Assembly: GCA_037074705.1 (NCBI GenBank)
Contig: CM073590.1
Span: forward strand, 140,077,600-140,141,599
Direction: 5' to 3'
DNA from: Zhengitettix transpicula
Lineage: Eukaryota; Arthropoda; Insecta; Orthoptera; Tetrigidae
Length of the DNA: 64,000 nt
Positions 44,705 through 58,022 of this stretch are shown piece after piece (the first letter of the stretch is position 1; each line of letters opens with the position of its first letter). The notes beneath the pieces are model-generated. The model was given only the letters and a program-made list of their open reading frames with translations. It was not told the origin of the DNA and ran no database searches. Made by a program: the position numbers and the translations under genes.

Positions 44705-47700
44705 ATTTATCCTCATTACTGCATTTGAATGATCAGCTGCTGAATTATATTCTGTTGTATAGCAAATCAATAAATTGTACACACTCAATTAACTAAATCA
44801 TGAAGTTCTTTTTAGAATTAATGTATATTATTAATTACATTTACTGTTTCGAAAGCCAGATTTAAAATATGTTAAATTATGTCAATGTATTTAAAAAATA
44901 GTTGTGATTAATTGTCTGAAATTTATTAACGACACGTCGGTTTATAATCGCAAGTATATTCATGTGGCAATACCCGTAAATGGAAAAATTATTTCTATGC
45001 GTGTGTGGAATTCTCGTTTTCCGATTCTACGTACGAGTTCACAGTCCTGATTGTTTGGAATATTGATAAAGTAATTTTTATATTTATTACGGTTATATGA
45101 ATAATGTATTATTATATAAGCTAATCACAAGAACATACTCAAAGCCAAATAAACATCCAAGTTCAGACCTCACTAATTATAGTTTCATATAGAACTGTGT
45201 CAGGACATAATTTCTGTACGAAATAAAATTTGTATTCGAATTTAGTATTTGAATATTGAATTAAAATTTATGTGGACTTAATTTGGAGCTTTATGACTTT
45301 GAAATTATTTACCTACTTTCACATTGTTTCTTATATATATATAATTTTTCATTTAAGAGACATACTTCATTAATAATATATCCCTAATAAAATATATGTT
45401 ATGATTTCAAATATCTTTAATTAGCTACTACAGAAGCAGAATTACTTCCGAAGACAGAATTCTGATTATATAAAAATAATCAGAGCAGTCCTCATTATTT
45501 ATATGTTTAATGAATTTGATCTCTTCAAGCTCAAAGGGTCAAATATTGTCTTTTCATTAGCGACTGTCTCCTCTGGAAGCTTTTGTCTAACGATCAGTTA
45601 CAGTCGTCTTCTGAAGTTTGCTGTTCGCCCAAGTGCGATATACTTCCATGTCGTTAATAACGTGTAGAGGTGCTGCAGCAGTAAGAGGATGAAACTCAAC
45701 TGTAGAGCACTAATGAAGCTTCCTCCCGAGCATAATAAGGTTGCTCTTCTCCTACGACAGATAAAGAGATGATTTCTAAATTAGATTAACATCACCAATA
45801 ACGGATTTCGACTGTTATATTTTGAGCAAAGATTAGCAATGTCAAAGATACTCTTAAAATTTTACGATTTCTATCGTGTAATTTTGTGCCGTGTCATATA
45901 TAGCGAGTCTGAAATTTTTGGGGTAAAATTATACACTATATATAATTAATAAGATTTGCTCGGAAGTAAAATACTATAAAATATTTTATAATGCCTACAA
46001 TTAAAATATAAAATAAGAAAAAGTATAGGAAATTAAATAAAAAATAAACTACTATGAATTCAGGCTTATCTAGTGTCAAAAGCACATATTTTAATGTAGA
46101 GTAGATTGAGGTGACTTCATCAACTTATCTGGAATGAAACTTAACAATTGTATACATGATTATATTGTATATCAGTCAAAGCCCGAGTTGATGAAAGAGA
46201 CGCAATATATTCACACTGTTATGTATAATATACGTTTATATTTAAACAGAATTACTGATTCAATTAGTACGTTATTATAACATTGTACTTGTAATTAATT
46301 ATTTAAAGTACTTGTTAATACATAATTTTTTATTTTAGTGTTTGATTTGTCTAGTTTTTTCGAAATGTAGTGAACATTTTAACCAATAATAAATTGAGGC
46401 TAATATATAACATTTGGTTTCGGAAATCTTTCCGGAGTGAATTGAAAACGATTCTTTGGAAATTTTGACCCATTATTGATACTTTGAAAGAAGACAAGTT
46501 CGAGTGCATCTGTGTATCAAATCAAACAAGTTTGTAATATCACCATTTTTATGTCTGTCTCTGAAGATAAAATTCACCCGGAAGCTACCGACGTAAAAAC
46601 GAAAAATCTCTTAGCGTGAGCAATATATGTCAAAATCAGAAAGAAGGAGGGAGAGAAATTTTAAAATCACTTCCATCAAGGGTAGAAGTTAGTTAGTTTG
46701 ACGTAACGGCAAACCGAAATTGCCTAGAAAGAGAGAATTTCTTATTTTTATAATCTAAGCACAGTAAAACTGATACTTACAATTAGTTATTATTAATTAA
46801 TGTACGTTTTCCCGGTGTAAATTATTAAGAAATTTTTCGCGATTGAGCACCAGGTTCAGATTTCTCGATGGTGACGTTTCTGCGGTCGTCATATACGGAT
46901 GTCCGAGTAAAATTTTTAATAGTTATTATTAGTTTTGAAGTAAAATAATTTATTTACACTTCACTGTGTTTAATCCTTCAGTGCATAGTGCAGCATATAT
47001 GCGACGTCCCTTTTAGTAGCGCCCCAGAGGTGTCTGTTGGCTTCTACGATAAGTAAATTGTAATGTAGACGTGAAACAACATGCAATTAAGGAAATGTGA
47101 CTCTTTTGACATCCGTAAACAGGTTAAAACATGCCTGTCCTAGATTTCTGTGAGTCAACCACTCAGCCCAGATTTTCTGCTCGTCGGACAACATCGGAAT
47201 TTTTATGTTCTCTGTTTTTTTTATGTTTTTTCAATAAAGAAAATTTAATAGTTATTCTCAAGATATTATAATTACATTAAAATCATAATTATCCAATTAA
47301 TGTGAATTATTGATAAATCAAACCTAATTATATAAGTTGCTTAAAAATTGTTTTCATTTATTTAATATATAAATTCATCAGTAATTATTTTAATAAAATT
47401 TTACTATTGACCAGAATTTTAGTTAATTTCCGTGACTTTCTATTTTAGGTCAACTTTTAATAAAGAAAATTTTTATTTCTAATACTTTTTTATTTAATTT
47501 TAGAGTATCCAAATTTTATTTTTAAAAAAACTTGAAGTTATAGATTAATGACCATATTTATAACCTTGATGTGCATGATATTGCATATTTGCAACATAAT
47601 AAAAATGTTCAAATAATATTAAACAATTTCGACCACTTTTTTGGGTTACTTTTACTTTATTGTATTCGCAAAAATACATTTAAAAAAATTTAGATCTAAA

Positions 47701-47795
47701 AAATTATTAAATATCATGCACTAAAGGGTTAACATATTATTAAAATTCAGAAATCTAGTTATTCGTCAATTATTGAAACCAAAGTTACTAATTTA
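44705..47795. other. AT-rich intergenic DNA
   Basis: Almost uniformly AT-rich with no frames, splice sites or repeats I can support. A slightly GC-richer patch at 45,540-45,770 stays unassigned. Confidence 0.5.
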
Positions 47796-47796
47796 T

Positions 47797-48008
47797 GGCT
47801 CGGTAGCCCTTTTGACGGCCTTGGTCTATCGGGACGACTGCCCGACTGTCACCTTGCATTATACTTTATGGATTTAGGAGTGACATGTAGTCATTGTGTC
47901 TATTCTCCCTCAGTCTTAACCAGTTTTTGTGACCAGGATGAACACAAGCACCCATGCCCATACTGGGATTCGAACCCGGGACGTCTGTGATGCGAGGCCG
48001 CACGCCGC
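47797..48008 (-). repeat. tRNA-derived SINE or GC-rich SINE-like repeat
   Basis: On minus, CCGGGTTCGAATCCCAG (about 47,967-47,983) is a strong tRNA T-arm/B box. It is preceded by a GC-rich head and followed by a roughly 170-bp body reaching GGCTACCGAGCC near 47,800. No convincing A box was found, so the head may be truncated. It is not a tRNA gene. Confidence 0.5.
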
Positions 48009-50480
48009 CAGTATCTTCATTTATTGTTTCAATTTATTTTCATCATCTAAATAGGTGCAGTAAGGAACATTGTTCGCTATTATACGCTTAATACTTTACA
48101 ACAGTCTATAAATACAGTTACATTAGAAACAAACTTAATTATCGGTAACTTAAGTTTAATATTGATATCAGCGTAGAAGATAATTATTTGGTATGATTAA
48201 AACGGCCAGAAAGATCTCTCAAAAAGATTACAAGTGGATTTTGTAATTGATTATGTGTAGTTGAAAAGAAAAAATATAAAAGTGCTTTTAATTGACCACG
48301 TACTAAAGATTATACGCAAAACTGAAAGATCAACCTTTGTTTTACAAATTCAACGAAATTCGGAAATAAACAAGAATAAACAGTATGATATAAAGCATGT
48401 GACTAGAGGGTTGAAGTGTATGAGCCAAGATAGACGTCTAGCTGTTATATCTGAGAAAGGGAAGTTTTCATAATGCTTAAACTAAAAGATGATCTAGCAA
48501 GGTCTACTCACATCAGCACTTTGGACTGTAGACAGATCGTTAGAACTGCCTAGAGAATGTTAAATTTTATTTTACTGCTAAGTGAGTATATTTCTATAAA
48601 TTTCAGATTTTATCCATGGTAATTTGGAAATTTATTGTCAATCAGTATTTAATTTACCTTTAAATTTGTATAGCAACGTAACTAAATAAATGGTCTACAT
48701 AATTATGTAAATTATATTCAAATATGTTGATTTATGTCTTGAAAGAGATTTTATAAAATAATTTTTCATTCAAGTACACAAATGATGCGCTCGTACAATG
48801 GCGCCGGCACCTTTTGGGCTAGTAAGGCCCAAGAGCTAATTCGTTTAGGCAATTAATCCAACAAAGTTTACCAAACTTTAGAAATTTTGAGAATGTTCGT
48901 AGTTGTGAAATGAAGTTGGCGGCAGTGAGGATTCCCGGGGTTCGCGAAAGCAGGTGCACGAATTTGCCATCTCTCCCACGGGAACTGGTAATCGGAAAGG
49001 ATCAAGCAGACGAAAACCGCCGGCGCACGCATCCAGCTGCGAACGTTTTAACTCCGTCCGTTAGGAATCCCTGCGCCCCAACTCCAGGGCTTTGACTCGT
49101 AATGCACGGTGTAAACTTGTTAACAGGCTCCGCGAAATTATTGCTCGTGGAGTTACTATTCTGAGGGTGTTGAGTATGGAACGCAATTTGGCTGAAATAA
49201 CGAGTCAGTAATTTCGTTTGAACTCGTTCGGTTGCTTTATGCCATGGCGACTGTTAACCAAAACATATGCTTATCACTAGCCGATTGAAATGACGAAAGA
49301 TTAAATGATTTTTAGATGACTCCGTTAAATAATTCAACTCTGCTAATTTAAAAGAATATGACAGCACAGATATATATAAACCATCGAACAAATATCTCGT
49401 GAATACCTCAGATGTAGTAGCTATTTGATTCAGACTCAAACTAGAAATTCATATCAATTATAAATGTATATCTCAATCTTCTAAAAATTCCAATTTGTCA
49501 ATCAGTTGCTTTGTTTCATATTTTATGTGCAATTTTCCACCTAAAATTTATTCTGTAACGATCGCAATACTCTCAAAGGTAAATCCCGAAAGCAAATACT
49601 TTTCGATACACGGATTGAGATAAAACTTTTAAATCAATTGATTATCACCATCAAAGTTTTAAATTTGAAAATCTTGGGAGAAAATTTGAGAGAGAAAGCT
49701 AAGCATTAATAAAATTGGATATAAAGCCTTCTTCGCCAGCAGACGTAGACAGTCATGGACTTCGCGTGCTATTGGACGAGTTTACCAAGCTGGAATCCGG
49801 AAAAGGCTTAATCTAGTTATTAACCGGGAAAACTTTCACTGTAAAATTTATAAAAAATTTCCAGTTTAACAATATTCTCGGAAACTTTTTTCCACCATTA
49901 TCAATTTTATTGAAACCGGAAAAATTCAAAGTTGACGTTTGAATAATTAACTCTAAACCACCACAAAAGAATTGTCGGACGAATGAATGAATTATCTTAT
50001 GCGTTAATAAATCTTGTCACAAATAGTGTCTCATAAAAAATCCTGTAAAAAATAAAATACATAGCTGTAAATAATGCTAAACTGAACATCTACAATTTGG
50101 GTTTATTTCACTTCGGATCTAGCTTATGAAGTAATAGAAATTCATAACACACGTTATTTAAAATATAAGATCAATCAACGTGTACTTTTTCGTATCGAAT
50201 TAGCATTAACATAATAGATTTCCGGATGGGGTATTTAAAAGAAAGTTTTAATCCAGTTACTTGCTTTTTTTTACTTTGGTTCATGTCAATTAACGTAAGT
50301 TCTTTCTACAAGTTAAAAATCAGCCGCAATTAGTTTATTTTGGAACATACTCAACACCATTAGTTTAATTTTAATTTTTATATGTATATTTTTTATATTC
50401 TCACTAACTCGTTTCTAGTTTAGATTCATCACTGTCAGTCATAATTATTCTTTAAGAATTATATCGTATTTGATTTTGGG
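48009..50480. other. AT-rich DNA with a GC-rich island at 48.79-49.16 kb
   Basis: The island contains CpG-rich text (GGCGCCGGCACC, CGCCGGCGCACGC) and an ATG-initiated 61-codon frame at 48,910-49,095 with no known relative. It may be an exon, promoter or transposon piece. The rest is featureless. Confidence 0.35.
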
Positions 50481-50499
50481 GAATTGTTTACGATTTGAC

Positions 50500-50513
50500 T
50501 TCCGGTTCCGGAA
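50500..50513. promoter_or_regulatory. Palindromic ETS-like site
   Basis: TTCCGGTTCCGGAA, two inverted CCGGAA cores (ETS-factor consensus), about 105 bp upstream of the TATA box at 50,617. Confidence 0.3.
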
Positions 50514-50616
50514 GGTACGCGGAATCTTGAGTGTCCGAGAACCAGACACGCGAGCAGCCGACCGCGCATGGTCACGCTAAAACTTCCTGGCCGTGTTGCC
50601 CACTGACTAGGAAGAG

Positions 50617-50623
50617 TATAAAG
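50617..50623 (+). promoter_or_regulatory. TATA box candidate upstream of the 143-bp array
   Basis: TATAAAG within a GC-richer block (50,490-50,830). The block resembles an LTR or a gene promoter in composition. No clear initiator follows at the expected distance. Confidence 0.4.
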
Positions 50624-50821
50624 GGCTTCATGGCAAGTGAGTTTGACCCAGAAGTTGGAGTCTAACTCGACAGAGAACCGTTCGTTTAGTGCTAGCTAGC
50701 GGTTGCATCATTGACAGGTCGTGTGTGAACTTGCGATGCGCCGTGCAGTGTCGTGTGGCTGTTCCAGCAGTCTAGTTGAGCTTTGGTTGTTTTGAGTTCA
50801 CGTTTCATCAACTAGCCTTGC

Positions 50822-52400
50822 GGTCCTCAATTAGTCTTATTTGAACGGCATTTGGCCGATACTTTAATTGATATCCTGATAATTGTATCTCGTGTGAGCT
50901 CTACAGTGTCTTGGATTATTTGTCTTTAAGCGTATTTTGACTGGTGAAACCCGTGTTGGGCAATTACCGGTCCGTAGTCCTCGTAGAATGGCATTTGGCC
51001 GATACTTTAATTTACATCCTGATAATTGTATCTCGTATGAGCTCTACAGTGTCATGGATTATTTGTCTTTAAGCGTATTTTGACTGGTGAAACCCGTGTT
51101 GGGCAATTACCGGTCCGTAGTCCTCGTAGAATGGCATTTGGCCGATACTTTAATTTACATCCTGATAATTGTATCTCGTATGAGCTCTACAGTGTCTTGG
51201 ATTATTTGTCTTTAAGCGTATTTTGACTGGTGAAACCCGTGTCGGGTAATTACCAGTTAGTAGTCCTAGTAGAACAGCATTTGGCCGATTCTTTAATTTA
51301 CATCCTGATAATTGTATCTCGTATGAGCTCTACAGTGTCATGGATTATTTGTCTTTAAGCGTATTTTGACTGGTGAAACCCGTGTTGGGCAATTACCGGT
51401 CCGTAGTCCTCGTAGAATGGCATTTGGCCGATACTTTAATTTACATCCTGATAATTGTATCTCGTATGAGCTCTACAGTGTCTTGGATTATTTGTCTTTA
51501 AGCGTATTTTGACTGGTGAAACCCGTGTCGGGTAATTACCAGTTAGTAGTCCTAGTGGAACAGCATTTGGCCGATTCTTTAATTTACATCCTGATAATTG
51601 TATCTCGTATGAGCTCTACAGTGTCTTGGATTATTTATCTTTAAGCGTATTTTGACTGGTGAAACCCGTGTTGGGCAATTCCCGGTCCGTAGTCCTCGTA
51701 GAATGGCATTTGGCCGATTCTTTAATTTACATCCTGATAATTGTATCTCGTATGAGCTCTACAGTGTCTTGGATTATTTATCTTTAAGCGTATTTTGACT
51801 GGTGAAACCCGTGTTGGGCAATTACCGGTCCGTAGTCCTCGTAGAATGGCATTTGGCCGATTCTTTAATTTACATCCTGATAATTGTATCTCGTATGAGC
51901 TCTACAGTGTCTTGGATTATTTATCTTTAAGCGTATTTTGACTGGTGAAACCCGTGTTGGGCAATTACCGGTCCGTAGTCCTCGTAGAATGGCATTTGGC
52001 CGATTCTTTAATTTACATCCTGATAATTGTATCTCGTATGAGCTCTACAGTGTCTTGGATTATTTATCTTTAAGCGTATTTTGACCGGTGAAACCCGTGT
52101 CTGGTAATTCCCAGTTAGTAGTCCTAGTAGAACAGCATTTGGCCGGTACTTTAAATGATATCCTGATAATTGTATCTCGTATGAGGTCTACAGTTTGTTG
52201 GATTAGTTTTTAAATGTATTTTGACTGGTAAAACCCGTGTTGGGTAATTCACTGTCCCTGGCCCTAATTGAACGGTATTAGGCCGATGTTTAAATTTATT
52301 CCAGATATTTGTTTCTCATGAGAGTTCTGTATGATATTTGATCTTGTATTTAAGCGTATTTAGACTGTCAAAACCCGCGTTGGGAAATTCAGTCCCGTAT
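50822..52400. repeat. 143-bp tandem repeat array, about 10.5 units
   Basis: The word TTTGGCCGA recurs at 50,851, 50,994, 51,137, 51,280, 51,423, 51,566, 51,709, 51,852 and 51,995, each exactly 143 bp apart. Diverged units follow at 52,138 and about 52,278. The central units are nearly identical and the edge units diverged. Diagnostic variants alternate between units. Confidence 0.97.
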
Positions 52401-52455
52401 TCCTAGTCAAACATGATTATATAATCACGTCTTGACAAACTACGTGGAGTTCAAG

Positions 52456-52620
52456 ATGGTAATTTTGAAGAGTATTGCTCCTAGACTTGTCGGGTCAACC
52501 CCAACAAATTTCTCTTTAAAATGCGACTACCGACAGGGGAAAAAGGTTGGCGAGTTTTGTTACACTATACATTTTTTATTTGTTATAACTACTGACTACG
52601 ATTTTTCTAAACATTCCTAG
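52456..52620 (+). CDS. Small ORF after the tandem array, 54 aa, hypothetical
   Basis: ATG in a favourable context (CAAGATGG) about 60 bp after the last recognisable repeat unit, with stop TAG at 52,618-52,620. It reads MVILKSIAPRLVGSTPTNFS and then a Lys-rich stretch. I recognise no domain. It may be the first coding piece of a transcript driven from the TATA box at 50,617, with the array as its leader, or chance. Confidence 0.25.
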   Translation: MVILKSIAPRLVGSTPTNFSLKCDYRQGKKVGEFCYTIHFLFVITTDYDFSKHS

Positions 52621-55600
52621 AGTGATTTAACATATAACTGATATTTTCTTTACATAATGCTTCATTATGTAAAATTAGAACATTCAAAACACATTGAATT
52701 AATAAGTTTTTTGTATTATCATGGGCACTTGTTTAAGAACGATATATCTGCATTTTAATCTTATATTTGAATTAATATGTATCATATTATTAGTCGGGTT
52801 TTACATTGTCGATGAGGAAGAATGTCAGAGTTTACCGTATCCGTCTACAAGGAAAAATCATATGAATCTGAGGTGGCACACGAGTTAAACCATTCATTAA
52901 AGGAATAAAATTCTGTATACTCCAGAGAGACGTCTATAGATACCAACACATCTTCCTCTTGGTAATGTAATGAAAAAATTAATTATTCTTCGTCAGTCTA
53001 CAGAAAAGAAACAGGAAAACGCTGACGGAAGAATTAAGTACTGCATACAAGTTTATAGCATTTAACAAAGGATTACATATTTCTTCGTGCGTGAAGAGAA
53101 TGCTTCAGCAAATGTATATAACTAATTATTTTTAGTTTCCATGTTCTCCTAATTTGGTTTATGACACTGTACTGGTTTTTATTATCACCAGAACTTGTGT
53201 CTACGTTTCTGTCATTAAATATTTAGTGCACGTTTCTCTCCGTTGGGATTATCTTTCCACTTGGAAGTAATAACTAATTGTTCAAGTATCAATTATTCGT
53301 GATTCAATACTTTTTGTTGTTTCTTATTAGCTACTCAGTCAGCAAGATTTTGTTTGCCACCAATAGACGCCCCTTAAAGTCATGAGTAAATTCTTAGGGC
53401 TGAATGTCTAGTCATAATGCTTTATGAAAATTTATTTTAACCGTAAAGTTAAATAACAAACCATTCCGTTGTCGTTCTTTAAATTTTAAAAAAACTTCCT
53501 TTCCAAAATTTTTCCAGTTTGTTTGATATTACATAAAAATACTTGCTTCTCGATAAAATAACAATTATAAAGATTTATAGAAATCGGCATAATCACTTTT
53601 TCTGGTAAAAAATCATACAAATTCGAGGTTGCTAAACATTGACCTTTTTGTATCGTTTTATATCGCTAAAAATATTAATACGGCGCTGTATAACGGCGAT
53701 ATAAATTTTCTTAGCATTCAGTCGAATCGCTTGCTTGAGAGAGGTCATAATGGGAGATAATTTAAATAAACAATAATATTATATTACTAGGATGTTTGAT
53801 TATTAATTATTTACTTAATATTGAATATAATTAATTTAATTAACGTCTTAACAGATATGTAATTACGTCTTGAAAATGTTCTACTAATATCTTTTATTTG
53901 ACTAATTTTATACATATATATTTTCCACTGAGGCTTAAAAATGAAATATATGCAAATAAAAAGTAATTAATAATACGTCTTGTAACATTATGAATAGGAT
54001 TTCCTAAATTGCAAAAATTCTGTTGAATCCGAATTTGACAATTCTTTTCACTACTTTCTGTCTCAATAAAATAAATTTTGTGTCTAACGTACCACATAAT
54101 ACAGAGCTATGAAATTCAGTTGAAATTAGTCTCATTGTCCACCAACTTCTGATCATTTGACATACACTAATCTTTTATATTAGTTTTGAGGCTGTCATTC
54201 TTACCATGGATCTGAGTTAGTCTACTTGAATTTTTTACTTAAATATTTAAGGAAACTCATAATGGTAAATAATTTGAGAAGTTGTTTATCTTTTGTCATT
54301 ATTACCTTTATATATTTGGTAAATTAAAATATAAACATTGTGTTGTTAGCTTATTTATGATACCTGTAAAGAGCACAATTCGTGTTAATATTGGAATGCG
54401 TCCATTAAAATGTACTGTTGTATTGTGTCATAGTTCATTCAATAAGTTATTTTACTTTGTGTATAACAAGTAACCTTCGTAAAACAAAGAATGCTGCTTT
54501 GAACATTTTAATCGATTCACTCCTTAATTTAATCGAATTATCTTCAACCATAGGTTAAGAAGTTTTATTTTCCCATCGATGAGTAGCAACTATTTTTCAG
54601 TGAGCGTGTTGATGAGTAATATTATTTTACTAAGTAAAGTTTTGCTTCTACACGTAAAGGGCTAAATGTCATCCGGTCAGGATTCAGGGATTATAAATTT
54701 TTGAAGGGCTTGACCGACAAAGGTCATATCCTACCCGGTTGTAGAATTCGTGTCCATGTTGGGCTAAACTACAGTTCCGATATCAAATTTATAATTCACA
54801 GAGTGGCTAAAATAGAGAAATAAACTAACGGAAAGGGTCCGCCAGAAAGGCACATTTAATTCCCCTTTTTAACAGTAGTCTATGGCTAGAAACTTTTTTT
54901 TGTTACGAAGAGAAGTCAGTATCTCCTCATTCCAATAATCCCAATCTATTTTATAGTAAAAGAATACTTTTTTTTCTGTCTTTAATTATTTAAGTGTGAT
55001 TGCTAATTTAGTGGTTCTTTGGTTTTGACCACCCCTGTTCATTTAGTCACTGAACTCGTCATTAAGAGAACAAGATCAGACAAATTTCTACATAGACTCC
55101 CATTGGACAGAATTATTATACAAACATAAATTGCGCTACTCATTTTTAACATTCATTCATTTGTATTATTCAACTATTTTACTTCAATAATTATTTGTTA
55201 GCGATTGGCTTTATCTATTTGTCTAATCCTGTAATATTGTTGTTATAACGTTTAGTGATAACATGATTTCTTTTAAGAACAGTTATTCCGAAGAGAACTC
55301 GAAAATTACGTTACAATTGGTGAAATTTTAACACGGTAACAGTCATTTTGTAAATGACCATTCATGATCACAAGAGATATACAGTTATACACTACATTTA
55401 GATAAAACTGGGAACCATAGTGACAAGGTAGACATAATGTATATATGACCATATTCATAATAAAAATACAGAAATGGTTCACATATATTGTAAAATGAGT
55501 TTTGGTATTGCGTAATTAAATAATCCATTATTCTTTGATGAAAAAAAAATTATGTGACGGTGCTCTGAGGAAAGCAGAGATTAATTAACCAATATTACTG

Positions 55601-56599
55601 TACGTGAAATAATCAAACATAATCCGCTTTAGCACAAAAATAGTTAAGAAGTACCTACAGATTAAAGGACTGTTAATTAATGGATTGAATACACGTACAC
55701 ATATTAAAATTAAGTATGAGTGGAAATCAATCTTCTCTTTAATTTTCGCAACAGGTGTGTCTGAGCATAAGTAATGGACTACGACATTCGCAGGTGACGT
55801 CGAGGAAGCGTAATGAGAAGGTTCAAGGATCGATTTTTAGGCTGTTACCTAAATTATTAAGTTCACCAGACTCAGTTACAACTATTACGCTTAAATAATT
55901 TTTTTTCTTCGTGTGTTAACTTCCAATAGCGCGAAGTTGTACTCTTTGTAGAATAGTTCCTTGTATATGTAAGAGAACATTAAATTACACAGGATTCTAG
56001 TTGTCACTACTGATAACATGTTTAATACTGGAGAGTTCTGTGTTTAAACACGTCATAAAATCTAATACGAACATTCTCGGTGGATCAAAAACAGAACCTA
56101 GTCTTCCATGAGACTAATGTATAAATTAAAATACAACTGTTGACAACGCAATGGCTTACCCACTACGCCCGAGGACGATGCTAGGCCAAGGTGGTTCAGA
56201 GAGTGAATGTATTACTACATTATTAATTTGATTCTATTATAGATCAAGATAGGAAAATGTTGAAACGGTGTTTATCAACTTCTCCCTTTCCTATACGTCT
56301 CACCAACAGATACAATTAATTTTATTTTGGGTGGTGTTTGAAAGCAGCGCTAAAGTTAAATCGTTCTATTCGTGTAAGGTTTTATGAAAATTTAGCTAAT
56401 GTTTTAATCTCTTCTGATAGCTGAAAAGATTATTTTTGATGTCGTGAATATTATTAAAAAAGTTATGTTATAGTTAAAAATAATTTGTGATAATTATAAG
56501 GAAAGTAAAATGATAGTTGGATGTCAGCTCTTTATCTACACAACTCAATTCAATCGCTACTCGCAGTTTCTTGAAGCCGAACGCTTATGTTATGAACGT
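52621..56599. other. AT-rich intergenic DNA
   Basis: No supported gene. A tRNA A-box-like remnant (minus, GTAGTGGGTAAGCC near 56,155-56,170) may be an old SINE head, but no B box follows. Confidence 0.45.
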
Positions 56600-56864
56600 G
56601 GAATGCGGCTCTCCCGCCATCGGAGGGCGTGGGACAAGTACTAAATGCCCGACCTACCTGATGAAGGTTTTTCTAGGGTTTTCCCTGCATCACTTTTATG
56701 CGAATTGCCGAATAGGATCATTAAACCATAGCACGGGGGCCCTAGTTAACCCTTGTCTATCTTCCTCTATCCTTCCGCATACGCCCCTTTCAAATCCCTT
56801 CCTATGCTGTTAAAGGGGAGTTGCCACCATGTGGATGTAGCCTGTTACCCTAAAAAATAAAAGG
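56600..56864 (+). repeat. GC-rich interspersed repeat, copy 12
   Basis: The A-tail orientation is on plus, ending CCTGTTACCCTAAAAAATAA. The body begins at GGAATGCGGCTCTCCCGCC. Compared with other copies, about 20 bp after GGAATGC are missing, so it starts close to the shared 5' breakpoint. Confidence 0.8.
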
Positions 56865-58022
56865 GATCGTAAATCAAGGTTTATAAACAAACGAACTTCA
56901 TTTACAAAGACATTTATGACTACAAAATTAACAGATTTATGTTAATGCAATTTGTATGTTTAATTTTCTTTTTAAAATTCATTTTTGGGTGCCATCAGTT
57001 TGACTGAAAGTTTTATAGTTTTAACTCAGACGTTAAAACAAATTTTACACAACACTACAATATATATTTTTTCCGGATTTAGGTTTATTATTGAAATTCA
57101 TGAATCACCTTCTTCATCAAGGTTTTGTGGGGTCAAAATGTGATAAATTCAAAACATCTATATTAGTCAACATTTTTATTTAAATGATAGTAAAAATTTA
57201 TTTAGCACAGTAAAGTATATATAAGTGAACAGAGAAATATTTAAACCGTTTAAATTAATTAATTGTAAAAATATGTGAGAGATTTATTAGAAATAAATAA
57301 TATTTTCGTCAAGCTAATATGAACGTCTAATAAGTCAGAATAAAATTAATTGCTACGTCTATTGGAAAACAGATACATATTTCAGCCAGCGCAAACAGAA
57401 CCAAAAGATCCACAGAAGGGAGATATGTATCTTAGCAGCGACAATAAATTACCTACTAAAGTTTAGCAAGGAAACCGGCATTCAAGATGAAATATAAATA
57501 GACAATGAATCTCAGTCTAATTATAAAATGTATTATTAATATGAAATAATTGTAATAATTTCATGTACTAGGCATGATAAGTCGCCAATGACTTGTGTTG
57601 ACGTGTCTATAAACAATTAATTGTTTTAATTTTTTTTACAATCTAGGTTTGGATGCGCCAACGTTGTTCGGCGGGACAGTCTGATGGTCGTGCTGGTAAG
57701 GGAGATGTTACGGCTGCATTGTCTGGGACTCAGATGAAAGTATTTTCTGTTCGGCGACTTAAATAAACCATTTTATATAGCTCCTCTCTTCCAAGGAGCT
57801 TCAACTCAACTTCTTGGTTCCACACTAAACATTCTTGTTTTCCAAATTATCTATCTTTAATATCGATTTATACTCTAGAAAGTCAGCTACTTACTGTTTA
57901 CCTTCTCTTTTCTGTCTGCCTCTATTTCTAATACGCTCCTTCTAAATTCATACGCCTCATAACATTAAAAGTGGTCAAATTGATTATCTCTCAGATACTC
58001 ATTCGACCCCCTAAATTATTAT
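56865..58022. other. AT-rich DNA
   Basis: Nothing supported. A short GC-richer stretch at 57,645-57,770 follows an AG and could be an exon or repeat piece, unassigned. Confidence 0.4.

Noticed and set aside
50822..52400. CRISPR array
   Set aside because: Units are contiguous 143-bp monomers without unique spacers, in a eukaryotic context.
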